64,000 nucleotides of DNA from Triplophysa rosa (Eukaryota > Chordata > Actinopteri > Cypriniformes > Nemacheilidae), in the NCBI RefSeq assembly GCF_024868665.1, contig NC_079910.1, positions 15,004,902-15,068,901 on the forward strand. The letters run 5' to 3'. The notes under the pieces were generated by a model, which ran no database searches, was not told where the DNA came from, and saw nothing but the letters and a program-made list of their open reading frames with translations. The position numbers and the translations under genes were made by a program. How positions within the stretch are numbered: position 1 is the first letter of the stretch; each line of letters begins with the position of its first letter. This document shows positions 1-12,851 of this stretch, one piece after another.

Positions 1-175
1 ACTCCAAACCTGTTTGACTTTCTTTCTTCTGTAGCACACCAAAGAAGACATTTTGAAGAATGTTGGTAACCGAACAACATTGAAACCCCATTGACTTCCA
101 TTGTATGGACACAAAACCACTGAGACATTTTTCAAAATATCTTATTTTATGTTTTACAGAATAAGAGTCACGTAC
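1..175. repeat. Cyprinid-type palindromic repeat, partial
   Basis: Part of the abundant palindromic family (CCAAACCTG, AACACAAAAGAAGA-like and TTCAAAATATCTT blocks). Its left end lies outside the window and the right end has lost the terminal motif. Confidence 0.75.
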
Positions 176-643
176 AGGTTTCAAACAACACAACGAACCT
201 AAAATACATCAACATGAATCAATATTTCAATCAACAAGTCAACCAAACTGTCTACATCAGTGTTTATGAGTGATCAAAGTTAGTCTTTCTTTAGCAAACA
301 TGCGTATGTTCCAGTTAAGTGTTGCTGTCGTTCAGACAAACTGTGATTTGCTGTTTTGTTGAGAGTATGTGATATTGTTTGATGAACTTCACAGGAAGCC
401 ATGTTGTGTCTAAAACACAGCTCTGATGTGGCATCTCTAACACTTCAAACAGCAGACTAAAGACATGATCAGACAGGCACCAAGCTTAGATCTCAACTAT
501 GACATGCTTCCTAAACGTTTCACCTGCCCAAGCTGGACTGCTCAGGATAAAATGTTGAATACACATACAATAGAAATGCTATTTAAAATATGAATGCATA
601 CAAAACTTCCCAGTAGTTACCAAGATGTTCTGAGTGGACTTTA

Positions 644-840
644 AAGGGATAGTTCACCCCCCCCAAAAAAATCTTTTATAATTGACTTATTGTCGTACAT
701 AACCTGTATGACTTATTTCTTCTGCAGAACACAAAATAATATATTTGAAGAATGTTGGTAACCAAACAACACTGACCTGCATTAACTTCCATTGTATGGC
801 CATTTCTCAAAATATCTTATTTTGTGTTCCAAAATCTGAG
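644..840. repeat. Palindromic repeat of the TTAAAGGG family, right end lost
   Basis: Begins with TTAAAGGGATAGTTCACCCC and runs through the internal GAATGTTGGTAACCAAACA block. The right half stops at about 840 without the inverted terminus. Confidence 0.8.
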
Positions 841-949
841 CAATAGCAAAAATGACTCTTGTTTTTTAAACAAGATATTTAAGATATTGACGTATTTACT
901 GTGACAGTGAGAGGAAAAAACAGGACTAAAAATTAACCTTGTCCCACAC

Positions 950-1018
950 GCAAACACACACACACACACACACACACACGCACGCACACACACACACGCA
1001 CGCACACGCACGCATGCA

Positions 1019-1050
<32 letters not shown>

Positions 1051-1058
1051 CACACAGA
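950..1058. repeat. Compound CA/CG microsatellite
   Basis: About 110 bases of alternating CA and CG dinucleotides (CACA, CACG, ATGCACG units). Length variation between individuals is expected. It generates spurious Cys/Val and His/Thr reading frames on both strands. Confidence 0.95.
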
Positions 1059-1749
1059 AACACCACCTGCTCTACCTGTCAGTCCCTTCAATCCACACAT
1101 TGTGATCTCAACCACATCCATCCTGTGCTATTCTACCAATAAAACACAAAAAAACAAACTCAAACAAATGAAAACAGCAAAAGACGAGGCTTGAAAGATC
1201 ATTTGGCCGTGAACGTTTCAGCAATGAACTCTGAAATACAATGGATTTTAAATCCTAATCCCTGAGTCATATGGGCACAACGGACACTGGATATAAGTCT
1301 CTCACAGACTAAGCTAGTGTACAAATATGTATTTTTAGCAAAGAGCTGGCACCATTTTGATGATGTCCATAATCCAATATCATCATCAAAGTCAAAAGTA
1401 AATATAGCTGCAAGCTGCAGTTATCGAGTCCAAACAGATTTCTGGTAAATGGAGAACGGGACCTCAACTGCACAATGTCAAAGAACAGATCCAGGATATG
1501 TGGGAACATATGAATAGAATATCATTGGTGTGACTTTAAGGTCAAAATATGTTGGAATGTGTGCCTAAAAGTGGACCTACAACCAATATCTATTGAACAG
1601 AATCTTGAATTAACTACATCTATGACAGATAATCTCTCATGCTGCCACTGTTTTACAATACCTGTAATATCGATCTGTGTTATTTTTTTATAACCATGTT
1701 TTTCTAATCACTATTTAGTCACATGTCATATTTTTATAGCAAATGTAAA

Positions 1750-2465
1750 GGTAAAGTGTGCTTACTATAGTAGAACTGTAAGAAGCTGCTCTTACAGTTC
1801 TACTCAGCTGTCATTGAATCTGTCCTCTGCACATCCAGAACTGTCTGGAAAGCTGCAAAAACTGACCTCCGAAGACTACAACGGATAGTCCGGACTGCTG
1901 AGAGAATCACTGGCACAACCCTCCCCAATCTATAAGAACTGTACTCATCCAGAGTGAGTAAAAGAACTCGCAAAATCACTCTGGACCCCTCACACCCCGC
2001 ACACTTTCTCTTTGAACTGCTGCCGTCTGGTCGGTGCTACAGAGCACTGAGCACCAAAACAGTCAGACTGAAGTTTCTTCCCTCAGGCCATCTACCTCTT
2101 GAACAGTTAAATGTTCTACTGTGCAATAAAAACACGTGCAATACACAACTATATACTCATATTCATTATATATATGTTGTTGATATAATATTCAGCTATC
2201 CACATTCCCCTGCATAACTTGTACATAACAGTATAATTTGTATATAGCACATCTGTACATCCAATATACTGCCTATTGTCCTTTTGTCTAATATTGTCCT
2301 TTCTGTCAAATGTGTATTGTCTCTCACATATTTATTTTTTACGTTTTGTTACCTGTGCCTTGTCACTTTTTTAACCTGTATGTGCACTAGAAGCTTCTGT
2401 CACTAAGCCAAATTCCTTGTGTGTCCAAGCACACTTGGCAATAAAGCTCTTTCTGATTCTGATTA
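1750..2465 (+). mobile_element. Non-LTR retrotransposon (LINE) 3' remnant
   Basis: The plus strand encodes the C-terminal tail typical of fish LINE ORF2 products: SKRTRKITLDPSHPAHFLFE, then LLPSGRCYRAL, before the frame ends at 2217. It finishes with AATAAAGCTCTTTCTGATTCTGATT, a short tandem 3' end typical of such elements. The reverse transcriptase core is absent, so this is a 5'-truncated dead copy. Clade not determined. Confidence 0.75.
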
Positions 2466-3504
2466 CTGGCATTTTAATATTTGAAATAGTTTATTTTAGA
2501 GATGTGTTAGAGGCGTGGCCCACAAGGGGACCAGTTCACTTTCAAGGGGGCCTCAAGATGACCAATATTTAAAAATGAGACCAAATGAGCATTGACAGGC
2601 ATTAAAAAAATTAAAGAGCTTATAATTTGGCAATTTTTATGATGAATAATATTTTTTTTCAGTTATTTCATATTAATGTCAAGCTCTAAAATATTTTATA
2701 GAGTAGAAATTTGCCTTCTTGTGAGTGGGGTCTTTGAATATTGTTAAATACAGTCAAAAAGGTTGAGAACCCCTGTAGAAGACAACTGTGCCATCTTCTG
2801 GACATTTCCTTGTCATGCTTCATATATCTGTGCATTTATGCCGAATTTTTACACTTTTTGCAGTTGTCTCAAATAAGATAATAATGACAAAATATCAGTC
2901 TGCTCCTTAGAAGATATAGAATAGTGTTCATGGACTAGTTGTTTAATGTTTTGTTAGAGGCTTAACAACCCTGGTTACGGTATTATTGTATGGAACGTTC
3001 TTCAATGTTTTTTGAAAATTGGTAAAGTCACTAGGTTTGGAATTACACGAAGAGCAAATGGCACATGAATCCTTTTATCGATAGCTGTCACAATTTTCAA
3101 TAATGTTCATAATCCAAACAAATGTCATCAGTCAAAAGTAAATAAAGCCTGTGGGCATTTAGTTTCAATGAGCATTTAATACTGGAATCATGCCCAGAGA
3201 GGCTACAAGTGTTTGCATGTGACTGCATGCGTGTGTATTTTTGTAATAATCAGACTCATAGATGTCTGACTAAATAGTACACCACATTCATATTTGGCAT
3301 TTAACAAAATAGTGTTTGAAGTTTATTCTGCATGACAGAAGACAAAATCTGAGAGCAAACTTGCATGCAAGGATCAAAAGGGCGGAAGTCTCTGCAAATG
3401 AGCAGTGAAGCATTTCAACCAGATAGACAACACTCTATAGACTTCACAACAAGGGAGTATATTTCTCACAAAGAACATGTGAAGATTCCAAATTGAGATA
3501 ACTC

Positions 3505-3645
3505 TGTTTTAAAAAAATTCAAAAATCATGTTTTTTATTATGTTATCATGTTTTTATTGTGTTTTATTAAACTGCAGTTTGATTGATATTAATTGGAATG
3601 CACAATAAAAAAAAACATGATTTTTGAAACATTTTAACTTGAAAA
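3505..3645. repeat. Small palindromic element, copy 1
   Basis: Inverted repeat built on CAAAAATCATGTTTTTTAT and its complement AACATGATTTTTGAA, with GTTTGATTGATATTAATTGG inside. The same element recurs at 14700-14880. Confidence 0.75.
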
Positions 3646-4009
3646 ACAAGCAATCTGGCCTGACAAAACAAGCCCTAAATAAAGAACTTAATTTTACATG
3701 TGCTCAGGGAAAGTGAGAGATGGAAAAGGCAGGAAAGAAAACAAACAAACTGTTAACTTAAAACCTTTAGGAAAACTAAATATGTTTTACTATAGAAAAA
3801 GTGTAGCGGTCATGTATTTTATGTAAGAAAGTAAAAATCGTGCAAAACATCCAAACCACACACACAAAAAACATTCTGGAGTGAAAGATAAAAAATACAG
3901 TGTTTTGTTATTGAGCTCAATGAGCTTTTTATATTTCAAGTGGTCCAGTGAGTCTAAAACATGCAAGAAAAATACAGAAATAACAAAATAGATGACAACA
4001 ACAACAACC

Positions 4010-4376
4010 ACACTGTAAAACTTTGCTGTAATTTCGCAGCAGGTTTGCCAGTAACTTACTTTAGATTTAATGTACAATTAAATAATTACGCATAAACTTA
4101 CCTAGTTTATATATTTTTCTTTCATAAAACAAGACTAAATATCTTGGGTCACTTTTCTTGTTATGTTAATGTATCGTAATTTAAGAAAACAAGGGAAAAA
4201 TGCTTAGATGCAGTGTTGCTGTGCTAATGCCAGTCTCTACTTGCTCATTTTGAATCTCAAAAGTCAAAGTGTTTTAATTTTGATTAAAGTAATTGAAAAC
4301 AGTACTAATGGTTAAAGTATCTACAGTAAGTTACTGGCAAACCTGCTGCAAAAACTACGGCAAAGTTTAACAGTGC
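4010..4376. mobile_element. MITE with about 48-bp terminal inverted repeats
   Basis: Left arm CACTGTAAAACTTTGCTGTA and on through GCAGCAGGTTTGCCAGTAAC (4010-4060) pairs with the right arm ending in AACAGTG (4327-4376). The interior is AT-rich and noncoding. CACTGTAAA termini occur on several DNA transposon MITEs; superfamily not assigned. Confidence 0.8.
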
Positions 4377-4808
4377 AGCCTTTCTGATAAACAACAACTT
4401 GACACCAACTGTGTAACAGGGAGGGTGACAAAACTGAGCACAACAACCCAAAGCAGGTGAAATCACACACAACAGTTTTCACAAATACAACAAACAAGTC
4501 AACCAGCTAATAGCATTAGGTGCCACATATAACCATGTCTTCAAGTTTTATTACATTGGGCTGCTACATTTCAGAATTTCATCAATATTAACATGTTAAT
4601 TTCGCAAAAAAAGGAAACATGACTGAGATGCTGCTGACAGCGTAAAACACGTGTGGGGAAAATAGCTGTTTGACTTCATGTGCAACTGTACAGTGACATC
4701 AGTAATGTGAGAGCAAAGTCAAACATCTCTAAAATGTCATTCTTGGTCCCATGCATGCCGTTATTAATGTTCCACTGCCAAAATGTAAGTTAAGCTGTAA
4801 TCACCAAC

Positions 4809-5118
4809 TCACTTTCATTAAAGCGATAATTCATCCAAATAATACAAATCTGTCTTCATTTATTCACCCTTATGTGGTTCAAAACCTGTATATGGCTCTT
4901 TCTCATGTGGAGCACAAAAGAAGATATTTCGAGAAATATTTTTGCGTTTGTGTCTATATGGAAGTCAAAGGTGCCCAACGTTTTTGTTTGGTGACCAACG
5001 TTCTTCAAAATATCTTCTTTTGTGTTCTACAGAAGAGAGAAAGTCTTACAGGTTTGGAATAACATGAGGATGAGTAAATGATGAAAGATTTTTCATTTTA
5101 AGGTGAACTACTCCTGTA
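4809..5118. repeat. Palindromic repeat of the TTAAAGGG family
   Basis: Degenerate copy containing TTCATTTATTCACCC, CACAAAAGAAGATATTTC and the closing GATGAGTAAATGATGA block. A 103-codon reading frame inside it is not a gene. Confidence 0.8.
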
Positions 5119-5509
5119 ATAGAGGACCTGGGATGGACCCAATTGTTATAGAGCAAGGGCAACATTTTGTGCTAGTGATTTTACAATCTTCCTTCTTTCT
5201 AAGTTTAATATTTAAAAACAAATATAGTAGTTACTTAGCTTGACTTGCCATGAAAGGGTAATGTGACTGCTTTCAAAGCTCATGAGGCAGTGAACCTTTT
5301 GGTATTTTATTTTACACTTTTGCTTGATGCTGCACCTTTAAGCAGCGCTTTCGGAGTAATGGCTGTTTTTGAACAGATTGTTCTAACCATACCTTGGAAA
5401 ATAACCTGGGAAACAGCATGTGAAATACATAGACAATGAACAGAGCCTCTCTCTAAACGTTTTCTGTCATTTAGAATTTATTCCTAAACCACAAATGCCT
5501 ATTTAAATA

Positions 5510-5873
5510 TTTAAAGGGATGCTTCAGCCCAAAAATGAAAATTCTTTCATCATTTACGCACCCTTGAGTTGTTGCAAATTTGTATAAATTTCTTTGTTCT
5601 GATGAACACAGAGAAAGATATTTGGAAGAATGCTGGTAACCAACCACCATTGACTACCATAGCAGGAAAATTACAGTGACAGTCAAAAGTGACCCAGAAC
5701 CGTTTAATTTCCCACATTCTTCAAAATATCTTCTTTTGTCTTCAACGGAACAACTAACTTTATAAAGCAATTTTACCTAAGGTAGTCAATGGTGGTTACT
5801 ATGGTGGTGAATGCTGTTCGGTTACAAGCATTCTTCCAAATATCTTTCTCTGTGTTCACTGTTCCTTTAAGTA
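5510..5873. repeat. Palindromic repeat of the TTAAAGGG family
   Basis: Near full-length: starts TTAAAGGGATGCTTCAGCCC and ends GTTCACTGTTCCTTTAA. The central arms GGTAGTCAATGGTGG and ACCACCATTGACTACC pair. Confidence 0.85.
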
Positions 5874-5889
5874 AAACAAAATCAATGTG

Positions 5890-8291
5890 GCAGGTATCCC
5901 AGGAGGAGGAGTAGAAACTAAAAACTGATTCCATGGCAACAACCATGAGCCACTATTAACCCCACATAACCAGAACACATTTACACTCTAGACAACTTTG
6001 CAAGAAGTAAACACTGATCCAAAAGCACTTCCGGTTTCAGTTTTAATTTATTATTAGCATTTATTTCAATCTTACATATATAATAAAACCTTAAAGATAC
6101 TTGTTTAACATTTTGATTTGGTTATAACTGTTCTGTTGGTTGTATTTTGTTCAAACGTTTGTGTAGTGTTAAAGAACAGAAACGGGCTTCTGGACCAGCG
6201 TTGAACTAGCATTGTTTCATTCAAAGAGGTCTATAGTAAAAACAGCCTACTTCGAAGAAGCTCAAATTTAAGAATGCTGTTACTACTTTTGGTAGCATTT
6301 CAACAAAGCTGTGCAGATACACTTTTAAAACCAAGATATCAGGAAACTAAAAATGCTGTAGACTGTCCTGCGTCAGCAGAAATAATAACACAATAAGAAG
6401 GACGTGTAACTACTGTTTTATTGTAAGAAATGGACTTGGCAAATTGTTAAAAATGTGAAGTTCTTAACAGCCTGCGAGTACAAAAACAGGGAGAGACAGT
6501 GTCAATGTCCATTGCTACAGATGTTTAGAAATGCCACTGTCTGGAAAGAATGGGTGAGCTACTGCATTTCACAGACATGAACCACTTTCACATTAGACCC
6601 TTCCATGTGTTACGTGCATCCACCTTGTGTGTCATCACAACTCTCTCGTGCATATGTGAGAGAGTTTTCCCTACTCTCCTGTTTAGAATAGAACACAGTT
6701 ACATCCATCCAATTTCAGCAATACTTGAAATCCAGTGAACCAAAGCAACCAGCAACGAGGATTTTCTAGGCATTTAAAAACTCTGATTGGCTGTTTTGCA
6801 TGTGCTATTGATTTAAAACGCAACAATGAGAACCAGACACAGAGAATCCAGAATAACCAGTGCACATAAAACAATGCCAATACAAGCTACACATCAGAGA
6901 AAATCAGAACTGGCACAGTGATCCAAAGACAAGTCATTAGGATTGTGTCCTAAAACCATCAAGTTCAAACATAGACGAAATGAGTGGTCTTCAGATCATA
7001 ACACAGGCATCCTATAGCATGCAGGTCTTTTAAACATAATGCATGAGACGTACAGCTTTTGTCTCCAAACTTAACTTTTTTTTCTTAGAGAGGTTAAGAT
7101 AACTTACTCTAGTGTGACTCACATTTATTAACCGTGATGATGTTTATTAGCGGAATGGTCGTGGAGTGCGATATTTTAAAAGAACTCAAAAGGTATTTAA
7201 AAAGGTCTTGATTCTCCATCCAAGATGAACACAACTCTGCTGCTGCTTTAAAAAAAGAACGAAAAAGAAACAAAAGAAAACTTTACATCCTTAAAACTTT
7301 AATTTGAATTACAAACATTTGCCAAAAGACAGTGCGAGTGAAAGGATAGAAAAAATGCATTAAATATAAGGCAGTAAAAACAGGTAGAAAACTCTGCGCG
7401 GTCCACGCAGAGATGGGCAGGGTTTGTCTTGTCAACTGAAATTTTGGCCTCGAGTCCAGCAATGTAGTGAAAATGAAGTTCACACGGATATAATTCTTTA
7501 AATGCAAGACATAAAAATTATAATAAAAATAAGATTTTTGCCCGCGCCACAGTACAGGACGATGTCCTGTTGCCTGCAAATCACGTAGCACAAACGTAGA
7601 GTGTTAGTACATATTTTACAGCAAAACCTGACTCATGCTGGACCATAAACAATACTTCACTACATCCATAAAACAAACAACAGATGAACATCAGACTGGG
7701 TCCACTCCCTCCATTCTGTATAAGGCACAGTCACTAAATATACACTGGAGCGGTGGTGACTGCTACCTACCTTACGCTAAAGCAAGCACCAAGAACAAGT
7801 GGAATCTAGGAAGAGGTTTGCACAAAAAAATCTATACACATTTTCAATCTCGCGTCCCTCAGTGTTGTGTCAGTGTAAGGTACTATTCCGACTCAAATCT
7901 CATCACGGATATGTACCATAACAGAGAGGGAGGGAAACGTTACTACATACTAAAGTGTCCGAGACTTCTTTTGGAGACATTTAAAACAAGATAAATACGT
8001 TTGCGGGTGTCGGAAGTTGCTATCGGAGGAAAAGCAATATTACAGATTGTATTTTACATGCTTCTTGAAGTGAAACGGGAGTATCGTGGCAGGCACCTCT
8101 CAATGGAGGTCTAAGAGAATTGAAACGGCTCTTCCAACATGATGTGTGTCTGGGCATGCTTTAACAGACAAAACAATATGGAGGTTTGTTTAGATAAAAG
8201 TCCAAATGCATAACATGACGAGGGAGATGTGGGGGCAGCGGCTGTGTGGCGAGGGCAGGAATGGGGAGGCTAAAACTGCAAGTCACAAGTA
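5890..8291 (-). other. mapre1: Probable mapre1 3' UTR and downstream flank
   Basis: About 2.4 kb downstream of the mapre1 stop with no copy of the abundant palindromic repeat and no LINE sequence, which fits a 3' UTR. Minus-strand AATAAA hexamers (TTTATT on the plus strand) occur near 7128 and 7144, and again near 6047, so the transcript could end at any of these. A short perfect hairpin (arms AACTCTCTC and GAGAGAGTT, loop of ten bases) lies at about 6639-6666. Open reading frames here show no family resemblance. Confidence 0.35.
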
Positions 8292-10858
8292 TTAGAATTC
8301 CTCTTGGTCTTCTGACTCAGCGTCTGGTATGACAAAGCCCTCCTGAAAAAAACAGAGAAAATAAGTCATCCGGATCCGGAACTCTTTTTCTAGGATGTTG
8401 GGCCAAAATTGATCTCAACTCTTTAAAACCTTAAAGCACCTGTAGTAACTTGATAGTATATAACATGCCCGTGCCACTGAAGGTGGGGTTGGCCAGTTCA
8501 CTCCAAGGATGTTTCAGGTTTCAAATAGTTTATCAAACACAGTCATCACAGATCAGGATTTTTAATACACGGTTCCATTTTGATGGCCATTGGACCCCAA
8601 GTTCTAGATGTGCAACCTGTTCATTCACACATTTCCTCATATTTCCAGAAAACTATAAACCCACATGTTGGTGAAATCTATTATCAGTCAGTGCAAGCTG
8701 AGATCGTACTTGAGCTAGACTCACATCAGTAGCGTACAAAATATCCACGATCTTCTGCAGGGTGGGGTCTCCCTCCCCCTCCTTCTCCTGACAGATCAGC
8801 TCGATGTTCCTCAGTTTACCAAAGTAAAAGTCCCGCTCCTTCTCCATATCCTGGATTGTAGACTTTAGGATGTTTAACTAAAAGAGGCCAAACATTCACT
8901 GTGAGATGGTGGGAAAACGGACAACTGCAATGATGTGACGCATGATGTGGGAATATGGTGCACCTCTTGAACAAGCTCCGCCCTTTCCTCATCACCACCG
9001 GTACCGGGTCTCCGTGCGGAGGCGGGCGCCATCTTGGGCATTACTTTCGCTACGGCTGCTCTTTGTGGCGCTGTTGGTGAAATCAATAATAAGAGACTGA
9101 CAATCTAGTTTGAAACTATTTCCATTCATTTTCTGCATATTCAAATTTTAGTCAATTTTTATTTAGTCCAAGCAATAATTTATAAAAGCTATAGGCCCAA
9201 TCATATCCTTCATTGTTTCCCTGACATGTTTCAGTCGAGCACTTTCCATGTGGGCGAGTTGGTAGACACATACAACTCCTCGATGTGATTTAAATCTCTT
9301 TCAGCTTTACGTAGAACTGACTGTCCTGCAGTTGGGTCAAGGTCAATGTTCCTTTTGTTTTAGATTATATCACAATTGTCTTATATTGAGTGATTGTCAA
9401 GCATTCTCTACAGAGAGGTTTCAATAGAACCAAACGTCTTTCACAAAAACACACCAGATTCAGAGTGCTGGATATTTTTGAACACCCAAATGATCACCAG
9501 CTATGTGAAAAGAGAACGACAGCTGTGTTTGTGGACCATTTAATCCCCTAAACAAGATAAAGACCCCACGTGCCGTGATACCGTTTCATATCGATTACAG
9601 CAGCTGGTTTGACTTTGATCTTATTAGAAGGGGACAGATGCACTGCAATAAATCAATGAACAGGATATGTTTGGTACGGACGATGAGTTCTTTTAATATA
9701 CAGCTAACTGAAGAATGATAAAAGAACATCAATATAACAAAATATTTGTTGAATGTAAATAAATACAGTCAGATTTTCTTTCTGACATTTGTAACACCGC
9801 TACTGTGTTCGTAAGGTCACTTTCTATAATTGAATCAATACGATTATTGTGACTGACCAGCATTCATGATTTTTTTGGGCTTGTTGAGGGCTGACATGGA
9901 GGGGTTGGGTGCAGGCATGGTGTCCTGGCCCTGTCGTGCTTCCACCGGGTCATATTCTTTGCCATCGTAATTGGCGTCAAAGAACTTCTTAAACCACTGG
10001 ACGAATTCAAAGTTGTCCTGAAACTTCCCCTTTACCAGTTTGTCAACCGGAATTATCTGAGGAAGAAAGCATAAGATTATTTCACTGGGAAGATTTATTT
10101 GTTAAAGGTAAACTGAAAGAAAAGAACTTTAAACATGAATCACTGTACTATTGCAAAATAAAACGTATTCCATCTCTAATGCCAAACGCTTACAAGACAT
10201 CTAATATATAATACTGATGAATAAATGATTCTTCTGCTTTGCTCACCCAGAACAAACAAACAACAGACAAGCAACCTACTTTGTCAATTCCCATTTTCTT
10301 GAAGCCAGCTTGTAATAACTTAAAATTGTGAATGTATTCATGTTCTAGCTTTGCACCAAATTTAACTTTCTTCAGAGGTAAGCAGCCTGGGAACAGCATG
10401 TCCATAAACTGGCAATAGGCTGCACCTGCAGACACATCAAATTATTAACAGATTTTAGTCCACGTTTTTTGACAGCTAGCATGTATGAATATGCCCGCTT
10501 AGATACACATATAAACACATTTAAACACACACATACTTGCTTGGTGGCACTATGAAAAAATCATGTATTCAATACATCTCATAATTTTCCGGCTTCTATA
10601 CAATTTCTCTTATAGGGATACTTTGAAAAATCAATAGCTAAAAAGCTAGACAACCATTGATGATTTAACTATTATAAACCGCCTTCATTATCAATTCCTG
10701 ATGGAGTAAAACCACCAGTCCCCCCATAACTCACCTGAGCATAAAAGCTCAATTTTGGTAAAGTTCATCTGTAGAGACTCATTGATCCACGCCAGCATAT
10801 CATGACGACTCAGATTGTCGCTGGTCACTGAGGTGGAATATACGTTAACAGCCATGTC
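8292..10858 (-). CDS. mapre1: Microtubule plus-end-tracking protein EB1 (coding exons)
   Basis: Encodes EB1, which autonomously tracks growing microtubule plus ends and recruits CAP-Gly and SxIP partners. Coding exons in order: 10735-10855 (ATG at 10855), 10280-10425, 9858-10056, 8964-9070, 8725-8877 and 8292-8342 (stop). All junctions are GT-AG and phases close, giving 258 residues against about 268 in mammals. Visible: start [19 protein letters not shown], a calponin-homology domain through about residue 130 (including [13 protein letters not shown] and [19 protein letters not shown]), a basic Ala/Pro linker, then the EB homology coiled coil ([20 protein letters not shown]) and the tail [16 protein letters not shown]. 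The EGFVIPD tail and the coiled coil fit EB1 better than EB3. The acceptor of the first coding exon lies three bases before the ATG. The protein ends EEF rather than the usual EEY. Confidence 0.93.
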
Positions 10859-11919
10859 CTAAAACACAAAAGATGAGACATTCAACGTCAATGAGTAAAG
10901 AACTGACGTGTAGTGTAATTTTGTTATTCTGCCAAAATGCTGCTTGACTAACAAAGCTCGAGGGAGAATTTAAAAACACATTTCATGGTTTATGACATGG
11001 GTGGTTACTAAGGGAGTGTACAGAGGAGGTTTGATCTCAGATTTCAAGTCAAGCCCTGCTTTTTATTTTAAACCAGTTTACAAACTAAATCAACCCTTTC
11101 CACAATAACACACTGATCGGGATGTCCTTTAGGACATAAGTAATATTTTAGGAAATAAACAGTCTCTTCAGTTTAATCAACAAAATAATGATCACTGTGG
11201 AGATACTAGTGTGCTTCGGGATAAAATAAGACTCTATAATCCGCTGGCTTCTATAAACGCACTATAATGGCACAAAACCAAACAGTCCGAGAACAGCTGA
11301 GCAGATGCTGTGACACAAACAGCAGTAATATCACAGTTGCACTGTCTGTGGCTTTATCCCTAGTAAGGTGCCCTGCCTAGGCGACATCTTATCGGATAAC
11401 AATTCTGTTCACAGTAGTCAGCTTCGATTAAAATGCGTTTTATACGGACAAAAATGCTGTCTATGTAAGTTAGGCAAGTCGCAAGATTTCGAGCCGCAGC
11501 CCTTGAATCATACACCGCCTTCAGCTGCTCCTACCCAGGCCTCGCCTTCCTCTCCAACCCCTTCGAACAGGCTTATTTATCAGTACCAATCGCAACCTGA
11601 TGTCCAAGATAAATACACGTATTCGTTCAAATAGCGAACAGTGGTTACATAGAGCAGAAGACCTGCGAAACATCAGATAAGACAACGTAAATTCTTTGTC
11701 CCGTAAAACATCAGTAACACCAGGATGAGCTTCCGTTAGCGACCGGAGCTAACGGCTGATGTCAGCGTAACTTCCTCGCTATAAATAAACCGTTTACTCA
11801 TCATATACACTTTTATACTACGTGTATGAAATTTAATATTCCCTCTCGGTGGTAGTTGTGTGAAATAAAAGACTGACGAATTATTTAACGGTATTTCAGA
11901 GCTCTCAGACGAGTTTTAC

Positions 11920-12160
11920 CTCTTGTTCGCCGGCGCCTCTTTCTCTCAGATCATGCGTCGGTTTGTTCTTTGAACGTATTACGTCATTACGTAGAGATTC
12001 GTTTCGATTTGATGCGGCGCCGCAAGATCCGACAGGCGGATGACATCTAAGTACCGCGAGAGCGATTCGAAAAACTACGAACAGTTTGCTTTCGAATCGC
12101 TCTCGCGGTATTTTGATGTCATCCGCCTGTCGGATATTACGGCGCCGCATCAAGTCGAAC
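11920..12160 (-). promoter_or_regulatory. mapre1: Probable noncoding first exon and core promoter of mapre1
   Basis: On the minus strand a donor (CAAGAG followed by gtaaaa) lies just below base 11920 and would join the acceptor at 10858, three bases before the ATG. Upstream the sequence is CpG-rich, unlike its surroundings, and contains a large palindrome (12005-12157). No TATA box stands out. The transcription start cannot be fixed from sequence; exon extent is an inference. Confidence 0.5.
12005..12157. repeat. CpG-rich palindrome A at the mapre1 promoter
   Basis: Inverted repeat with arms 12005-12072 and 12090-12157 and a 17-base loop. About 63 of 68 arm positions pair. The arms contain GATGCGGCGCCG, ATCCGACAGGCGGATGACATC and TACCGCGAGAGCGATTCG. 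It overlaps the probable first exon of mapre1 and resembles palindrome B at 31777-31890, sharing CTCTCGCGGTA followed by TTTGATGT and GCC..TCGG. Confidence 0.9.
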
Positions 12161-12169
12161 AAGCCTAAT

Positions 12170-12850
12170 GCGATTGTGGGAAAATGCCTGACAAATTAAG
12201 AGTAATAAATGATCTTGTTGTTACATTTTTATTTGTAAAGGTAAGTTTAATAATAACATGTCGTTTAATTGATTTGAAAAGCAGTTAAATACGACATAAG
12301 GCTAATAACGTCATTCCTACAGTAACGAAAGAGTGCTAATTTAATACGGTTTTGGAAATGTGTCATGGTTGTAACATTTACTGAAATTATTTAACGTACT
12401 GTAACTTCTTCCATCCTTATTTTCCCAAGCTATAATAATAATAACAATAACAACAAAACAACAATAATAATTCGATCATTGTTGTTGTTAATATTATGAA
12501 ATAATATATATTATACTCCTATTATCATTTACCAGTTAAAATATAAGCATACTTTTATTTTGTGTCAAGTCCTGCTTGTAATAATGATCTTGGAATAATT
12601 ATCCTTTTGTCAAAAAAAATGTTGTCAAAAGAAATGTGAAATGAAAGAGCATAAACACATTAAATACAACTACTTAAGAACCACCTGAGATTTGTCTCAT
12701 TTAAGATTTTATTTTTCTTACAGATATCATCTCTGCTTAGTCCTTTTTATTTACAGTATGTAAACAAGAGAGTCCACAAGACAAGAAAAAAAAGAAACAT
12801 GCCCACAGTAAGTATAATCTTTTCCTTTACTCTTCTAGATTTTTAGTTTG
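12170..12850. other. Intergenic stretch between zmynd8 3' end and mapre1 promoter
   Basis: AT-rich spacer of about 0.7 kb between two genes on the same strand. It holds a low-complexity ATA/ACA/TTG tract at about 12428-12495 and a consensus-like plus-strand splice donor (AAG followed by gtaagt) at about 12240 that I cannot connect to any exon. Nothing else is recognisable. Confidence 0.5.
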
Positions 12851-12851
12851 T

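Noticed and set aside
817..1142. Overlapping Cys/Val-rich and His/Thr-rich reading frames on both strands
   Set aside because: They are translations of the CA/CG microsatellite.
4751..5062. 103-codon plus-strand reading frame
   Set aside because: Lies almost wholly within a degenerate palindromic repeat; similar chance frames occur in other copies (22862-23209, 61277-61675, 40398-40634).
11368..11634. 88-codon frame in mapre1 intron 1
   Set aside because: Low-complexity Pro/Ser tail, no recognised family, no supporting splice structure.
12240..12246. Plus-strand splice donor as evidence of an antisense gene near the mapre1 promoter
   Set aside because: A lone consensus-like donor with no exon or acceptor partner; chance occurrence cannot be excluded.
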